Assembly (NCBI GenBank): GCA_947494545.1
Contig: CANLVH010000006.1
Span: 149,636 to 213,635, forward strand
Length of the DNA: 64,000 bases
Source: an uncultured Mesonia sp.
GTDB taxonomy: Bacteria; Bacteroidota; Bacteroidia; Flavobacteriales; Flavobacteriaceae
Direction of reading: 5' to 3'
In this document: in pieces, positions 1 to 9,856 of the stretch
How the letters are laid out: each line of letters begins with the position of its first letter
Numbering within the stretch: position 1 is the stretch's first letter
Position numbers and translations under genes: made by a program
The notes under the pieces: model-generated
Seen by the model: only the letters and a program-made list of their open reading frames with translations
Databases searched by the model: none
What the model was told of the DNA's origin: nothing

Positions 1-77
1 TCGGCAAGGGCTTCTAATCCTTCTACTTTGGTAAAAGTACTGTCAAAATCTATTATATAATTTTTGTTTTCGGCCAT
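1..77 (-). CDS. HAD-superfamily phosphatase-like protein, N-terminus only
   Basis: Only the first 25 codons are inside the window; the gene runs off the left edge. The reverse strand reads MAENKNYIIDFDSTFTKVEG and onward. DFDST resembles motif I (DxDx[T/S]) of HAD phosphatases such as phosphoserine phosphatase, where the first Asp is the nucleophile. The ATG at 77 follows an A-rich stretch, as usual for this phylum. The substrate cannot be judged from this fragment; phosphoserine phosphatase or a fusion with a dehydrogenase are possibilities. Confidence 0.55.
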   Translation of the reverse strand, partial: MAENKNYIIDFDSTFTKVEGLEALA

Positions 78-193
78 TTTCTAAAGTTATAAAAAATTAT
101 CTCATTTCGTTTTTTTCCATAAAAAAACTGCTAAAACTAAATATATTATTCAGCGTTAACAGTTTTTAAGTAGATAAGTTTTACTTTTATGCT

Positions 194-1165
194 TTAAGCT
201 TTAACTTCTTCTTGTGTTTCTACCGTAGCTAAATAACGTTCTGCATCTAGCGCAGCCATACAACCGGTACCGGCTGCGGTAACTGCTTGACGGTATTCTT
301 TATCTTGCACATCTCCGCTGGCAAAAACGCCCGGAAGATTGGTTTTTGTGCTTTTACCTTTAGTTAATAAATATCCGGCATCATCCATATCTAACTGTCC
401 GCTAAATATTTCTGTGTTAGGTTTATGCCCAATTGCAATAAACAATCCGGTTATTTTAATTTCTTCTTTTTCGTTGGTTTGGTTGTTTACCATTCGTAAA
501 CCTTCTACCACTTGCTCTCCTAGAACTTCGTCTATTTCCGTAAAGTAACGTAAATCTATATTTTCTGTATTGGTAACGCGGTGTTGCATAGCTTTTGAAG
601 CTCGCATCTCTCCTTTTCTTACCAACATGGTTACTTTGTTACAGATATTTGCCAAATAAGTAGCTTCTTCTGCCGCGGTATCGCCACCGCCTACTATGGC
701 AACATCTTGCCCTTTATAGAAAAAACCGTCGCAAACTGCACAAGCAGAAACGCCGCCTCCGCGCAAACGTTGCTCACTTGGTAAGCCCAAATATTTTGCT
801 GTGGCGCCGGTAGAAATTATAACCGTTTCTGCTTCTACCCACGTTTTATTGTCTACACAGGCTTTATGAATGCCGCCGTGGTCTTTACTTAATTTTACTT
901 CGGTTACCATTCCCATGCGTACCTCGGTGCCAAATCTTTCTGCTTGTTGTTGCAATTGCACCATCATAGTTGGTCCGTCTATTCCTTCCGGGTAACCGGG
1001 AAAATTATCTACATCTGTTGTGGTAGTAAGTTGACCGCCCGGCTCCATACCGGTATACATTATAGGTTTCAAATCTGCTCGTGCGGCATAAATGGCTGCA
1101 GTATAACCTGCCGGCCCCGAACCAATAATTAAACACTTTATTCTCTCTATTGATTGCTCTTCCAT
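194..1165 (-). CDS. trxB: Thioredoxin-disulfide reductase
   Basis: This cytosolic flavoenzyme moves electrons from NADPH through FAD to thioredoxin. The 323 residues match the low-molecular-weight family length. The FAD-binding GSGPAG lies at residues 15-20, the redox-active CAVCDG at 142-147 (Cys142 and Cys145), the NADPH-binding GGGDTA at 159-164, and a C-terminal ASGDV FAD motif follows. The second residue between the active cysteines is Val where many homologues have Thr, a minor change. The gene stands alone, with about 115 bp to the HAD-like gene downstream and a divergent neighbour at 1370. Identification is secure. Confidence 0.96.
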   Translation of the reverse strand: MEEQSIERIKCLIIGSGPAGYTAAIYAARADLKPIMYTGMEPGGQLTTTTDVDNFPGYPEGIDGPTMMVQLQQQAERFGTEVRMGMVTEVKLSKDHGGIHKACVDNKTWVEAETVIISTGATAKYLGLPSEQRLRGGGVSACAVCDGFFYKGQDVAIVGGGDTAAEEATYLANICNKVTMLVRKGEMRASKAMQHRVTNTENIDLRYFTEIDEVLGEQVVEGLRMVNNQTNEKEEIKITGLFIAIGHKPNTEIFSGQLDMDDAGYLLTKGKSTKTNLPGVFASGDVQDKEYRQAVTAAGTGCMAALDAERYLATVETQEEVKA

Positions 1166-1341
1166 ACTTTAATCTTTTTTGCAAGTGTAAAAATAACAAG
1201 TTCTAGCACAAGACAGAATTATTTTGCTATAAAACTTCCTATTTCTTTATAAGAAAAACCTATATAGCAAAGTGTTAGGTTTTGTTTAAGCTTTATAAGA
1301 TAATCTAGTCTCAATTTAAGCCAAAAGTTGATATAATTTAA

Positions 1342-1349
1342 TATTTTTG
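1342..1349 (+). promoter_or_regulatory. Possible -7 promoter box for the tryptophan dioxygenase gene
   Basis: TATTTTTG matches the Bacteroidota -7 consensus TAnnTTTG and ends 20 bases before the ATG at 1370. A TTG at 1328-1330 is only 11 bases upstream, shorter than the usual 17-23 spacing, so the -33 element is uncertain. Confidence 0.4.
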
Positions 1350-1369
1350 TTAAAAAACCACCCTGAATT

Positions 1370-2296
1370 ATGACCAATAAAAACCTAAACGAACAGATAG
1401 AAAAAAAATATAAAAACCTTGGCGAAAATCCGGAAACTTACCTTAACGGACTGCTACACGCAAAGCCAATTACGTATTGGGATTATATAGATGTAGACGC
1501 TTTGCTTTCTTTGCAAAAACCCCGCACCAATTTTAAAGATGAAGAGATTTTTATAATGTATCATCAAATAACTGAGCTGAGTTTAAAATTGATAATTCAT
1601 GAGTTAAAACAACTCACTCTAGATGCGATAGATAGCGAAGATATTTTTATAGATAAACTTAAACGCTTAAAACGTTATACCAATCTTTTAATGACTTCTT
1701 TTGATGTGATGCGTTACGGAATGGATTATGACGATTATAACACCTTTAGAGCAACATTAGCCCCGGCTAGCGGCTTTCAGAGTGCGCAATTTAGATATTT
1801 AGAAATTTATTGCACACCCATAGAAAACCTTGTTAACGAAGAAGGCAAAAAACGTTTGCCGGAAAACCCAAGCATAGAAGATTATTTTGAAAATATTTAC
1901 TGGAAAGATGCGGGACATAACCGTAAGACCGGCAAAAAAACACTTACCCTTCGGCTATTTGAAGAAAAGTATTTAGAGAGTTTTATAGATTTGGCTAAAA
2001 AACTTCGAGGAAAAACCTTAGCAGAGAGAATAGAACAATTTCCTAATCCGTCTGAAGATTTAATTAAAGCCGCCAAGGCTTTTGATCATTATTATAATGT
2101 AGATTGGCCAATTGTACACCTAAAAACCGCCGAGCATTATTTAGACAAAAAAGGAGAAACCAAAGCAGCTACGGGCGGTTCTGAATGGAAAAAATATTTA
2201 CATCCCAAATACCAACAACGTAAATTTTTCCCCAAATTATGGAGTGAGCAAGAAATAATTAGATGGGGAGAAGCAGATTTAGCAGAATCATTTTAA
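1370..2296 (+). CDS. kynA: Tryptophan 2,3-dioxygenase
   Basis: This heme enzyme opens the indole ring of L-tryptophan to give N-formylkynurenine, the first step of the kynurenine route. The 308-residue protein carries the family's HQxxEL segment (MYHQITELSL, His65), the ASGFQSAQFR active-site block around residues 130-140, and the C-terminal ATGGS segment (usually GTGGS) that closes over substrate. No other kynurenine-pathway gene is in the window, so the rest of the pathway must lie elsewhere or be absent. It is co-directional with the acetyl-CoA synthetase gene but 95 bp away, so probably separately expressed. Confidence 0.92.
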   Translation: MTNKNLNEQIEKKYKNLGENPETYLNGLLHAKPITYWDYIDVDALLSLQKPRTNFKDEEIFIMYHQITELSLKLIIHELKQLTLDAIDSEDIFIDKLKRLKRYTNLLMTSFDVMRYGMDYDDYNTFRATLAPASGFQSAQFRYLEIYCTPIENLVNEEGKKRLPENPSIEDYFENIYWKDAGHNRKTGKKTLTLRLFEEKYLESFIDLAKKLRGKTLAERIEQFPNPSEDLIKAAKAFDHYYNVDWPIVHLKTAEHYLDKKGETKAATGGSEWKKYLHPKYQQRKFFPKLWSEQEIIRWGEADLAESF

Positions 2297-2391
2297 ATAA
2301 GTAAGAAACCTTATATTTAACACCAAAGTTTTTTTACCTATTTACTGATTTTTCATACATTTAGTTAAAATTACACAGCTTTAGCTATTTT

Positions 2392-4305
2392 ATGGAAATA
2401 AGAGATAATTTACAGATAAAAACCTTTGCGGAATATAAAAAAACCTACCAAAAAAGCATAGAAGAACCCGAAGCTTTTTGGAAAACAGTGGCAGAGAAAT
2501 TTACGTGGACTAAAAAATGGGACAAGGTACTTTCTGCAGATTTTAAAAAACCGGAAGTAAATTGGTTTCAAGGGGCCACGCTAAATATTACGCAAAACTG
2601 CTTAGACCGACACGTAAAAAATCATCCTAATAAAAACGCAATAATTTGGGAACCTAACGATCCTAACGAAGAATCACGCCATATAACCTACAAACAGTTA
2701 CAGGTAAAAGTGTGCAATTTTGCCAATGTTTTAAAACAAAACGGCATAGAGAAAGGCGACAGGGTTTGTATTTATATGCCAATGATACCCGAGCTAGCTA
2801 TTGCTATGCTTGCATGTGCCAGGATTGGCGCCATACACTCTATTGTATTTGCGGGTTTTTCAAGTAAAGCTGTAGCAAGCAGAATTAACGATTCCGGGTG
2901 TAAAATGTTAATTACGGCCAATGATTATTACCGTGGCAGAAAATCTATTAAATTAAAAGAAATTTGTGATGAAGCCTTAGAAAACACGCCTTCTATAGAA
3001 ACGGTAATTGTATATCGTAGAACGGTAAATCCTACCTCTATGAAAGAAGGCAGAGATAAATTTTGGTTTGACGAACTGCAAAAAGCTTACGCGGAATGCG
3101 ATCCGGTAGAAGTAGAAGCAGAACACCCTTTGTTTATATTATATACTTCCGGTTCTACCGGAAAACCAAAAGGCATGGTACATACTACCGGCGGTTATAT
3201 GGTGGGCACAACCTATACTTTTCAAAACACTTTTCAGTTAAATGAAAAAGATATTTATTGGTGTACGGCAGATATTGGGTGGATTACCGGCCACTCTTAT
3301 ATAATTTACGGTCCGTTATGTGCCGGCGCCACCACAGTAATGTTTGAAGGCGTACCAAGTTATCCTGATTTTGACCGGTTTTGGGAAATTATAGAAAAGT
3401 TTAAAATTACGCATTTTTATACCGCGCCAACTGCCATTCGTTCGTTGGCAAAACAAAATGTTAAACACGTAGAAAAACACAACTTAGAATCTTTAAAGGT
3501 TTTAGGTTCTGTAGGCGAACCAATTAACGAAGAAGCCTGGCATTGGTTTAACGATAATGTAGGAAAAACAAAATGTCCTATTGTAGACACGTGGTGGCAA
3601 ACTGAAACCGGTTCTATAATGATTTCGCCACTGGCAGGAGTTACTGCAACAAGACCAACTTTTGCAACTTTACCTTTACCCGGCGTACAACCTGCCATAA
3701 TGGACGATGAGCGCAACGAGATAGAGTTTGACGGGAAAGTAGCTGAAGGAAAATTAACCATTAAAGCGCCGTGGCCCGCAATTGCCAGAACAATATGGAA
3801 TAATCATCAACGCTATAAAGAAACATATTTTTCTGCCTATCCCGGTTATTATTTTTCTGGAGATGGCGCCTATCGCGATGCAGTTGGAAATTATAGAATT
3901 ACCGGCCGGGTAGACGATGTGGTAATTGTTTCCGGTCATAACTTAGGAACAGCTCCTATAGAAAATGCCATAAACGAACATGAAAAAGTTTCTGAAAGCG
4001 CTATTGTAGGATTCCCGCACGATGTTAAAGGAAACGCTTTGTATGCTTATGTAATTTTGTATGACCACAACGACGCTACCAATTCTTTAAAACAAGAAAT
4101 ACGCGATATGGTTAGCAAAAATATCGGGGCTATTGCTAAGCCACAAAAAATACAATTTGTAACCGAGTTGCCAAAAACCAGAAGCGGTAAAATTATGCGC
4201 AGAATTTTACGGAAAATTGCCGCCAACCAAACCGAAAATATGGGAGACACCTCTACCTTATTAAACCCCGATGTGGTAGAAGAAATTCAGAAGAAGAAAG
4301 TTTAA
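2392..4305 (+). CDS. acs: Acetyl-CoA synthetase (AMP-forming)
   Basis: The enzyme activates acetate to acetyl-CoA through acetyl-AMP in the cytosol. At 637 residues it has the full family length. The adenylate-forming P-loop YTSGSTGKPKG is at residues 251-261 and the C-terminal catalytic lysine is in PKTRSGKIMRR (Lys600), the site controlled by acetylation in other bacteria. The WWQTETGS adenine-binding segment is also present. Propionyl-CoA synthetase is a close alternative, but the overall sequence reads as standard Acs. Confidence 0.95.
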   Translation: MEIRDNLQIKTFAEYKKTYQKSIEEPEAFWKTVAEKFTWTKKWDKVLSADFKKPEVNWFQGATLNITQNCLDRHVKNHPNKNAIIWEPNDPNEESRHITYKQLQVKVCNFANVLKQNGIEKGDRVCIYMPMIPELAIAMLACARIGAIHSIVFAGFSSKAVASRINDSGCKMLITANDYYRGRKSIKLKEICDEALENTPSIETVIVYRRTVNPTSMKEGRDKFWFDELQKAYAECDPVEVEAEHPLFILYTSGSTGKPKGMVHTTGGYMVGTTYTFQNTFQLNEKDIYWCTADIGWITGHSYIIYGPLCAGATTVMFEGVPSYPDFDRFWEIIEKFKITHFYTAPTAIRSLAKQNVKHVEKHNLESLKVLGSVGEPINEEAWHWFNDNVGKTKCPIVDTWWQTETGSIMISPLAGVTATRPTFATLPLPGVQPAIMDDERNEIEFDGKVAEGKLTIKAPWPAIARTIWNNHQRYKETYFSAYPGYYFSGDGAYRDAVGNYRITGRVDDVVIVSGHNLGTAPIENAINEHEKVSESAIVGFPHDVKGNALYAYVILYDHNDATNSLKQEIRDMVSKNIGAIAKPQKIQFVTELPKTRSGKIMRRILRKIAANQTENMGDTSTLLNPDVVEEIQKKKV

Positions 4306-4419
4306 GAAGTTAATGCCTGCTGATTCTAAAATTAATTAATAATAAGCAAAATTCATCCAAACACTTATTTATGTAAGGGAATAAACGTTTATAGAAAACA
4401 TTAACTAAAGTTCAAGCTC

Positions 4420-4446
4420 TTGAGCGGCAACAAGCTTTTAAATTTG
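4420..4446 (+). promoter_or_regulatory. Promoter-like sequence upstream of the hydroxyisourate hydrolase-like gene
   Basis: TTG at 4420-4422 and TAAATTTG at 4439-4446 are separated by 16 bases, close to the Bacteroidota pattern TTG-N17-23-TAnnTTTG. The -7 box ends 23 bases before the ATG at 4470, so the interrupted gene still has a normal-looking promoter. Confidence 0.5.
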
Positions 4447-4469
4447 TAAAAAAATTAAAAGTAAAAATT

Positions 4470-4871
4470 ATGAAAAAGACAATTCTAGGCCTTTTTATCG
4501 TTTTATTTAGCGTCGCAGGTTTTGCTCAGCAAAAAGAATATCAACTATCTACGCATATTTTAGACATTTCTGAAGGTATACCGGCAGAAAATGTAAAAAT
4601 AAAGTTAGAAAAAATGAATGCTAAAACCGGTAAATGGGAATTTATTTCTGCTAAGAGAACTATGAAAAACGGTCGTATAAACGATTTTCTGCCACTTGAT
4701 AAAGAAAACAATGGCACGTATAAGTTTACTTTTTAATCCTACTTTAAAGACCAAGGTAAAGAAAGCTTTTATCCTTTTATAGGAGTTGTTTTTAATATTA
4801 CAGAAAACCAGCATTACCACGTTCCTATTACGCTTTCAGCCTTTGGCTACTCTACTTATCGTGGCAGTTAA
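4470..4871 (+). pseudogene. Secreted 5-hydroxyisourate hydrolase (transthyretin-like) with an in-frame TAA
   Basis: The family hydrolyses 5-hydroxyisourate in urate breakdown. Residues 1-19 form a signal peptide ending GFAQQ. The first 88 codons carry the STHILD segment with its catalytic His and the NGRIN segment with its Arg. A TAA at 4734-4736 then stops the frame. Past it the same frame continues for 44 codons to 4871 and contains YHVP (the second catalytic His) and the family-ending YRGS. There is no second stop and no frameshift, and the restored length of about 133 residues is normal. Either a recent nonsense mutation, a base-call error, or stop readthrough would explain it. The 88-residue product alone would lack part of the active site. 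Confidence 0.85.
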
Positions 4872-4932
4872 GACAAGTTTATTTAAAATAAGAATTATCT
4901 AGATAGGTTACTTAAATCTCTCACAATACAAC

Positions 4933-4970
4933 AAAGCTATCTAAAGTCGTAAACCATAGATAGCTTTTTT
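4933..4970 (+). terminator. Rho-independent terminator, probably bidirectional
   Basis: A perfect 10-bp stem, AAAGCTATCT (4933-4942) with AGATAGCTTT (4958-4967), is followed by T residues. It sits between the hydroxyisourate hydrolase-like gene and the convergent tsaC-like gene. Confidence 0.8.
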
Positions 4971-4991
4971 AATTTTTAAATTAGAATTTTT

Positions 4992-5609
4992 TTAGAAAAT
5001 AGATAAATCGCCTTTACCTTCTCTTACTACTACGGGGTCTTCTCCGGTTAAGTCTATTACAGTAGAAGCAACATTATCGCCATACCCGCCATCTACTACC
5101 AGATCTACCAATTTATTCCATTTTTCTGCTATAAGTTCAGGATCGGTGGTGTATTCTAACACCTCATCGTCATCTTTAATAGAGGTAGAAACTATAGGGT
5201 TGCCCAATTCTTGTACAATGGCTTTGGCAATTCCGTTATCGGGAACGCGAATTCCAACTGTTTTTTTCTTTTTAAACACAGAAGGCAGGTTATTACTGCC
5301 CGGCAAAATAAAAGTATACGGTCCCGGCAAACTGCGTTTTAGAATTTTAAAGTTTTGATTGTTGAGTTGCGCATATTCAGAAAGATTACTCAAATCTTCT
5401 ACAATAAACGAAAAATTAGATTTCTCTAATTTTACGCCTTTTATTTGCGCAATTTTCTCTAAAGCAGAGGTGTTATTAATATCGCAGCCTAAACCATAGA
5501 CTGTATCTGTAGGATAAATTACCAAACCGCCATTTTTTAAAACTTCTACTATTTTTTTAATAGCTTTTGGCGATGGGTTTTCTTCGTAAACTCTTAAAAG
5601 TTCTGCCAT
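4992..5609 (-). CDS. L-threonylcarbamoyladenylate synthase (Sua5/YciO/YrdC family)
   Basis: This family makes threonylcarbamoyl-AMP from threonine, bicarbonate and ATP for the t6A modification of ANN-decoding tRNAs. The 205 residues are a single YrdC domain. IYPTDTVYGLG at residues 31-41 and KRSLPGPYTFIL near residue 91 are diagnostic, as is the STSI segment. There is no C-terminal Sua5 extension, so it is the short TsaC/YciO type. YciO paralogues look similar, so assignment to the essential TsaC role is likely but not certain. Confidence 0.88.
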   Translation of the reverse strand: MAELLRVYEENPSPKAIKKIVEVLKNGGLVIYPTDTVYGLGCDINNTSALEKIAQIKGVKLEKSNFSFIVEDLSNLSEYAQLNNQNFKILKRSLPGPYTFILPGSNNLPSVFKKKKTVGIRVPDNGIAKAIVQELGNPIVSTSIKDDDEVLEYTTDPELIAEKWNKLVDLVVDGGYGDNVASTVIDLTGEDPVVVREGKGDLSIF

Positions 5610-5769
5610 AATATGTAATTTTTTTTAAGCCATAAAATTTACGAAATTTTTCGCATAACTAGGTCAAATAACCAATTTCCTTTTCCTTAAATTTTACTAA
5701 TTCTCTAAAAAATTAGCTTTTATCGGTTTTTTGACTCCCATTAAACCTACACATTTTGTAAACTTTCTT

Positions 5770-8091
5770 TTATAGCACTTTTAATTTGGCAAAACGCAAT
5801 AGTAACTTTTTTATACCGCCGTTTTCAAAATCAATCTCGGCTTTTTTATCTTGACCAACTCCTTCTATTTGCAAAACCTTTCCTTTCCCAAAACGCAAAT
5901 GCTCTACTTCTTGCCCTTGCGTAAGTTGCAAATTATCGTTGGTATTTTTTACAGCTTTATCACTTCCTACAGGACGTAAACGTCGTAATTTTTTTAATTG
6001 CTCTTCTGTGGGTTTATGCGCGGGTGGCGGCGTACCTTTTACCGGTTTTTGCTGGCGTAATTTACTTTTGTCTACTTCGCCAAAAATATCGGAATCTATT
6101 TTTGGTTGGTAACGGTAATTATCATCTGGAATTTGCGAGTCTATATAAGCTTCGTCTATTTCTTCTATAAATCTGCTTGGTTCTGCATCTATCAACTTTC
6201 CCCAACGGTAACGCGATTGTGTGTAGGTTAAATAAGCTTGTTTTTCTGCTCTGGTAAGCGCTACATAAAATAGGCGCCTTTCTTCTTCTAATTCTGCACG
6301 GGTATTCATACTCATTCCTGAAGGAAAAAGATCTTCTTCCAGACCAACAATATATACATACGGAAATTCTAATCCTTTAGCTAAGTGAATGGTCATTAAA
6401 GCCACTTTATCATCATCTTCTGTGTCTTTGTCCATATCTGTAGCCAAAGCTACATCTTCTAAAAACTCGGTTATCGAGCCGGTGGCTTCATCTATTTCTT
6501 TTTGTTCCTCTACAAAATCTTTTATCCCGTTTAAGAGCTCTTCCATATTTTCAATACGCGCAATACCTTCTGGCGTACCGTCTTTTTTGAGCTCTTGAAT
6601 CAGACCGGTTTGTTTGGTAACAGTTTCTGTAAGTATAAAGGCATTTTCTCTTTCCGCGATAAGCTGAAAATGCTTTATCATATTTACAAAATTGGTAAGT
6701 TTGGTACGAATACCTTTAGAAATATTGATGTTTATCTTGGCAAGGTTTTCTATAACTTCAAAAATTGGACGGTTATAGTGATTGGCGGCTATCATTAATT
6801 TATCCTTTGTGGTAGCGCCAATACCTCTTGCCGGATAATTGATTACCCGTTTTAAAGCTTCTTCGTCTTTTGGGTTGGTAATTACCCTTAAATAACCCAA
6901 CACATCTTTAATTTCCCTACGTTGGTAAAAAGATGTACCCCCAAATATTTTATACGGAATGCCTTTTTTCCGTAAAGCGTCTTCTATTGCCCTGCTTTGT
7001 GCATTTGTTCTGTAAAGCACTGCAAACTCACCGTTTTTAAGTTGGTGGTTCATCTTATTTTTAAAAATAGAACTGGCCACAAATCTGCCTTCCTCGCCAT
7101 CTGTTAGGAGTCGATTTACAATAATTTTTCCGCCATCTTGATTTTCTGTCCAAACCACTTTTTCTAATTTGGTTTGGTTTTTATCTATTATAGAGTTGGC
7201 CGCATTTACAATATTTTTGGTAGAACGGTAATTTTGCTCTAATCGGTAGGTTTTTACATCGTCATAATCTTTTTGAAAATTAAAGATGTTATTAATATTG
7301 GCTCCTCTAAACGCATAAATACTTTGTGCATCATCTCCTACCACACAAATGTTTTGAAACCTATCGCTCAGAGCACGAACAATTAAATACTGAGAATGGT
7401 TGGTATCTTGGTACTCGTCTACCAAAATATATCTAAACCTGTTTTGGTATTTTGCCAATACATCCGGGAAACGGGTTAGCAGCTCGTTAGTACGCAAGAG
7501 TAAATCATCAAAATCCATCGCGCCGGCTTTAAAACAACGTTTTACATACTGGTCGTAAATTTCGCCCATTCTAGGACGTTTTGCCATTGCATCTGCTTCT
7601 TGCAATTCTGGATTTTGAAAATAGGCTTTTACCGTTATTAAACTGTTTTTAAAGGAAGAGATACGCGAATAAATCTGTTTATATTTATAAACGTCTTTAT
7701 CTAGTTTCATCTCTTTGATGATGCTGCCAATAAGTGCTTGCGAGTCTTTTGTGTCGTAAATAGTGAAATTAGACGGATAACCGAGTTTATCCGCTTCTAT
7801 GCGTAAAATTCTGGCAAATATAGAGTGAAAAGTACCCATCCAAAGGTTTTTGGTCTCGCTTGCACCGGCAATTTGGGCAATTCTGCTTTTCATTTCGCGC
7901 GCGGCTTTATTGGTGAAAGTTAGCGACAAAATGTTAAACGGGTCTACGCCTTGATGCATTAGATGCGCTATTCTATAAGTCAAAACCCTGGTTTTACCAG
8001 AACCGGCTCCGGCAATAACAATTAACGGTCCTTCTTTATGCAAAACCGGTGCTAATTGCGCTTCATTCAATCCTTCTAAATACTTTTCCAA
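5770..8091 (-). CDS. UvrD/PcrA-type ATP-dependent DNA helicase
   Basis: Superfamily 1A 3'-5' helicase acting in nucleotide excision repair, mismatch repair and removal of recombinase filaments. The 773-residue protein has Walker A AGAGSGKTR at 27-35, Walker B VDEYQDTN near 224-231, the QNYRS motif IV region, MTIHLAKGLEFP (motif V) and YVALTRAE (motif VI). The C-terminus is a flexible stretch followed by a Tudor-like segment (HLRFGKGKVLQIEG), typical of PcrA/UvrD for RNA polymerase contact. It is transcribed alone, divergent from the GltB-like gene. Confidence 0.93.
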   Translation of the reverse strand: MEKYLEGLNEAQLAPVLHKEGPLIVIAGAGSGKTRVLTYRIAHLMHQGVDPFNILSLTFTNKAAREMKSRIAQIAGASETKNLWMGTFHSIFARILRIEADKLGYPSNFTIYDTKDSQALIGSIIKEMKLDKDVYKYKQIYSRISSFKNSLITVKAYFQNPELQEADAMAKRPRMGEIYDQYVKRCFKAGAMDFDDLLLRTNELLTRFPDVLAKYQNRFRYILVDEYQDTNHSQYLIVRALSDRFQNICVVGDDAQSIYAFRGANINNIFNFQKDYDDVKTYRLEQNYRSTKNIVNAANSIIDKNQTKLEKVVWTENQDGGKIIVNRLLTDGEEGRFVASSIFKNKMNHQLKNGEFAVLYRTNAQSRAIEDALRKKGIPYKIFGGTSFYQRREIKDVLGYLRVITNPKDEEALKRVINYPARGIGATTKDKLMIAANHYNRPIFEVIENLAKININISKGIRTKLTNFVNMIKHFQLIAERENAFILTETVTKQTGLIQELKKDGTPEGIARIENMEELLNGIKDFVEEQKEIDEATGSITEFLEDVALATDMDKDTEDDDKVALMTIHLAKGLEFPYVYIVGLEEDLFPSGMSMNTRAELEEERRLFYVALTRAEKQAYLTYTQSRYRWGKLIDAEPSRFIEEIDEAYIDSQIPDDNYRYQPKIDSDIFGEVDKSKLRQQKPVKGTPPPAHKPTEEQLKKLRRLRPVGSDKAVKNTNDNLQLTQGQEVEHLRFGKGKVLQIEGVGQDKKAEIDFENGGIKKLLLRFAKLKVL

Positions 8092-8228
8092 TCTAAATCC
8101 GTTTTTAAAATCGTAAAGTTACAAAAATCCTAAATTAAGCCGGTAAGCCAAAACATTTTATAAACATTGTATAAATTTAATTGTGGCATAATAATTTTAA
8201 ATATATTAGTGTTTTAAAACGTAATTTT

Positions 8229-9833
8229 ATGGATGCCGTACTCGACTTTTTGGGCCAAATAACTTGGTGGCAATGGATTATTATTGCCATTTTGTTAATT
8301 GCCATTAAAGATATATTCTTCAATAGAAAACACACCATTAAACACAACTTTCCGGTAGTAGGGCATTTTAGATATATTTTAGAAAGTATAGGACCGGAAC
8401 TTCGGCAATATATTGTTGCCAATAATCGCGAAGAATTACCTTTTGATAGAATTGAACGTGGCTGGGTTTACGCTTCTGCCAAAAACCAAAATAACTATGA
8501 AGGTTTTGGTACAGATAGAGATATTTTTGAAACCAATTATATATTTATCAACAACGCGATGATTCCGTACAGAATGCCAGAAAATCATCCTAATATAGAA
8601 GACCCTTATTTTTTACCCTGCGCCAAAGTTATGGGTAAATACCATAACCGGAGAAAACCGTATAGACCCGCATCGGTAATTAATGTTTCTGCTATGAGTT
8701 TTGGAAGTTTATCTGCCAAAGCAATTGAGTCTTTAAACAGAGGCGTAAATAAAGCTTATGCCTACCACAATACAGGCGAAGGCGGTTTATCTCCTTACCA
8801 TAAAAAAGGCGGCGATATAATTTACCAAATAGGAACCGGATATTTTGGGGTACGTGATAAAGAAGGTAATTTTTCCTTAACGGAATTAAAAAAATTGGTA
8901 GACGAAAACCCTTCTATAAAAGCTATAGAAATTAAGCTCTCACAAGGTGCAAAACCCGGAAAAGGTGGGGTTTTACCTGCTTCTAAAATCACCAAAGAAA
9001 TAGCACAAATTAGAAAAGTACCGCTCAATAAAGATGTAGTTTCTCCCCCATATCATACTGCTTTCTCTACTGTTGAAGAGATGGTAGACTTGATTGAAGA
9101 AATAGCAGAAGAAACCGGCTTACCTGTTGGCATTAAAGCAGCAATTGGTAAAATGGACCAATGGGTAGAATTGGCCGCTTTGATGGAAAGTACAGATTGC
9201 GGCCCGGACTTTATTACGATAGATGGCGGTGAAGGCGGTACCGGAGCTGCGCCACCAAGTTTTGCAGACCACGTGGCTTTGCCATTTATGTATGGGTTTA
9301 GAGATTTGTATAAAATTTTAAAAAACCATAACCTAACCGAACGTTTGGTACTAATTGGCGCCGGGCGTTTAGGGTTTCCTTCTGCTGCGACAATGGCATT
9401 TGCTATGGGCATAGATTGTATAAACGTTGCTAGAGAAGCCATGCTTAGTATTGGATGCATTCAGGCCCAAGCTTGCCACACCAACCGTTGTCCTACGGGG
9501 GTTGCTACCCAAAGTAAGTGGTTACAAGCCGGTATTAATGTAAAAGATAAAGCTACGCGGGTGAATTTCTATTTTAAAAATTTCCGTAAAGAATTTATAG
9601 AATTAACGCACGCTTCCGGTTATGAGCATCCTTGTCAATATACAATGGACGATGTAGATATTAATCTAAGCGATCAAGATTTTACAAAAAGCTTGGCAGA
9701 TTCTTATGAATACCATAAAGTAGAAGTACCTTTTGAAGGAATGAAAGCCCTGCAAGATTGCCCATATTTAGGTGGCAGTTACAGAGAAATTGTCAAAGAG
9801 AAGGAAATAGATAAAGAAACCATTAGATATTAA
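8229..9833 (+). CDS. FMN-binding glutamate synthase family protein, membrane anchored
   Basis: I chose the ATG at 8229; an upstream in-frame TTG at 8181 would add 16 unconvincing residues. The 534-residue protein starts with one transmembrane helix (WWQWIIIAILLIAI), then has the FMN/synthase domain of GltB: GEGGLSPYHKKGGD, AKPGKGGVLPASK, GGEGGTGAAPPSFAD and a Cys-rich HTNRCPTGVATQ loop that in GltB helps bind an iron-sulfur cluster. The amidotransferase domain is missing, so it is not a complete glutamate synthase. Such stand-alone proteins are common but their reaction is mostly unproven. A DUF7935-type gene follows 23 bp later. Confidence 0.85.
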   Translation: MDAVLDFLGQITWWQWIIIAILLIAIKDIFFNRKHTIKHNFPVVGHFRYILESIGPELRQYIVANNREELPFDRIERGWVYASAKNQNNYEGFGTDRDIFETNYIFINNAMIPYRMPENHPNIEDPYFLPCAKVMGKYHNRRKPYRPASVINVSAMSFGSLSAKAIESLNRGVNKAYAYHNTGEGGLSPYHKKGGDIIYQIGTGYFGVRDKEGNFSLTELKKLVDENPSIKAIEIKLSQGAKPGKGGVLPASKITKEIAQIRKVPLNKDVVSPPYHTAFSTVEEMVDLIEEIAEETGLPVGIKAAIGKMDQWVELAALMESTDCGPDFITIDGGEGGTGAAPPSFADHVALPFMYGFRDLYKILKNHNLTERLVLIGAGRLGFPSAATMAFAMGIDCINVAREAMLSIGCIQAQACHTNRCPTGVATQSKWLQAGINVKDKATRVNFYFKNFRKEFIELTHASGYEHPCQYTMDDVDINLSDQDFTKSLADSYEYHKVEVPFEGMKALQDCPYLGGSYREIVKEKEIDKETIRY

Positions 9834-9856
9834 TTAACTTTTACCCCAAACCTTTT

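Noticed and set aside
142..147. The CAVC active site of thioredoxin reductase (residue numbers) as a defect
   Set aside because: Both redox cysteines are present; Val in the middle is a known tolerated variation, so the enzyme should work.
9053..9460. A 135-codon minus-strand frame inside the GltB-like gene
   Set aside because: It lies wholly antisense to a well-supported coding sequence and gives no recognisable protein.
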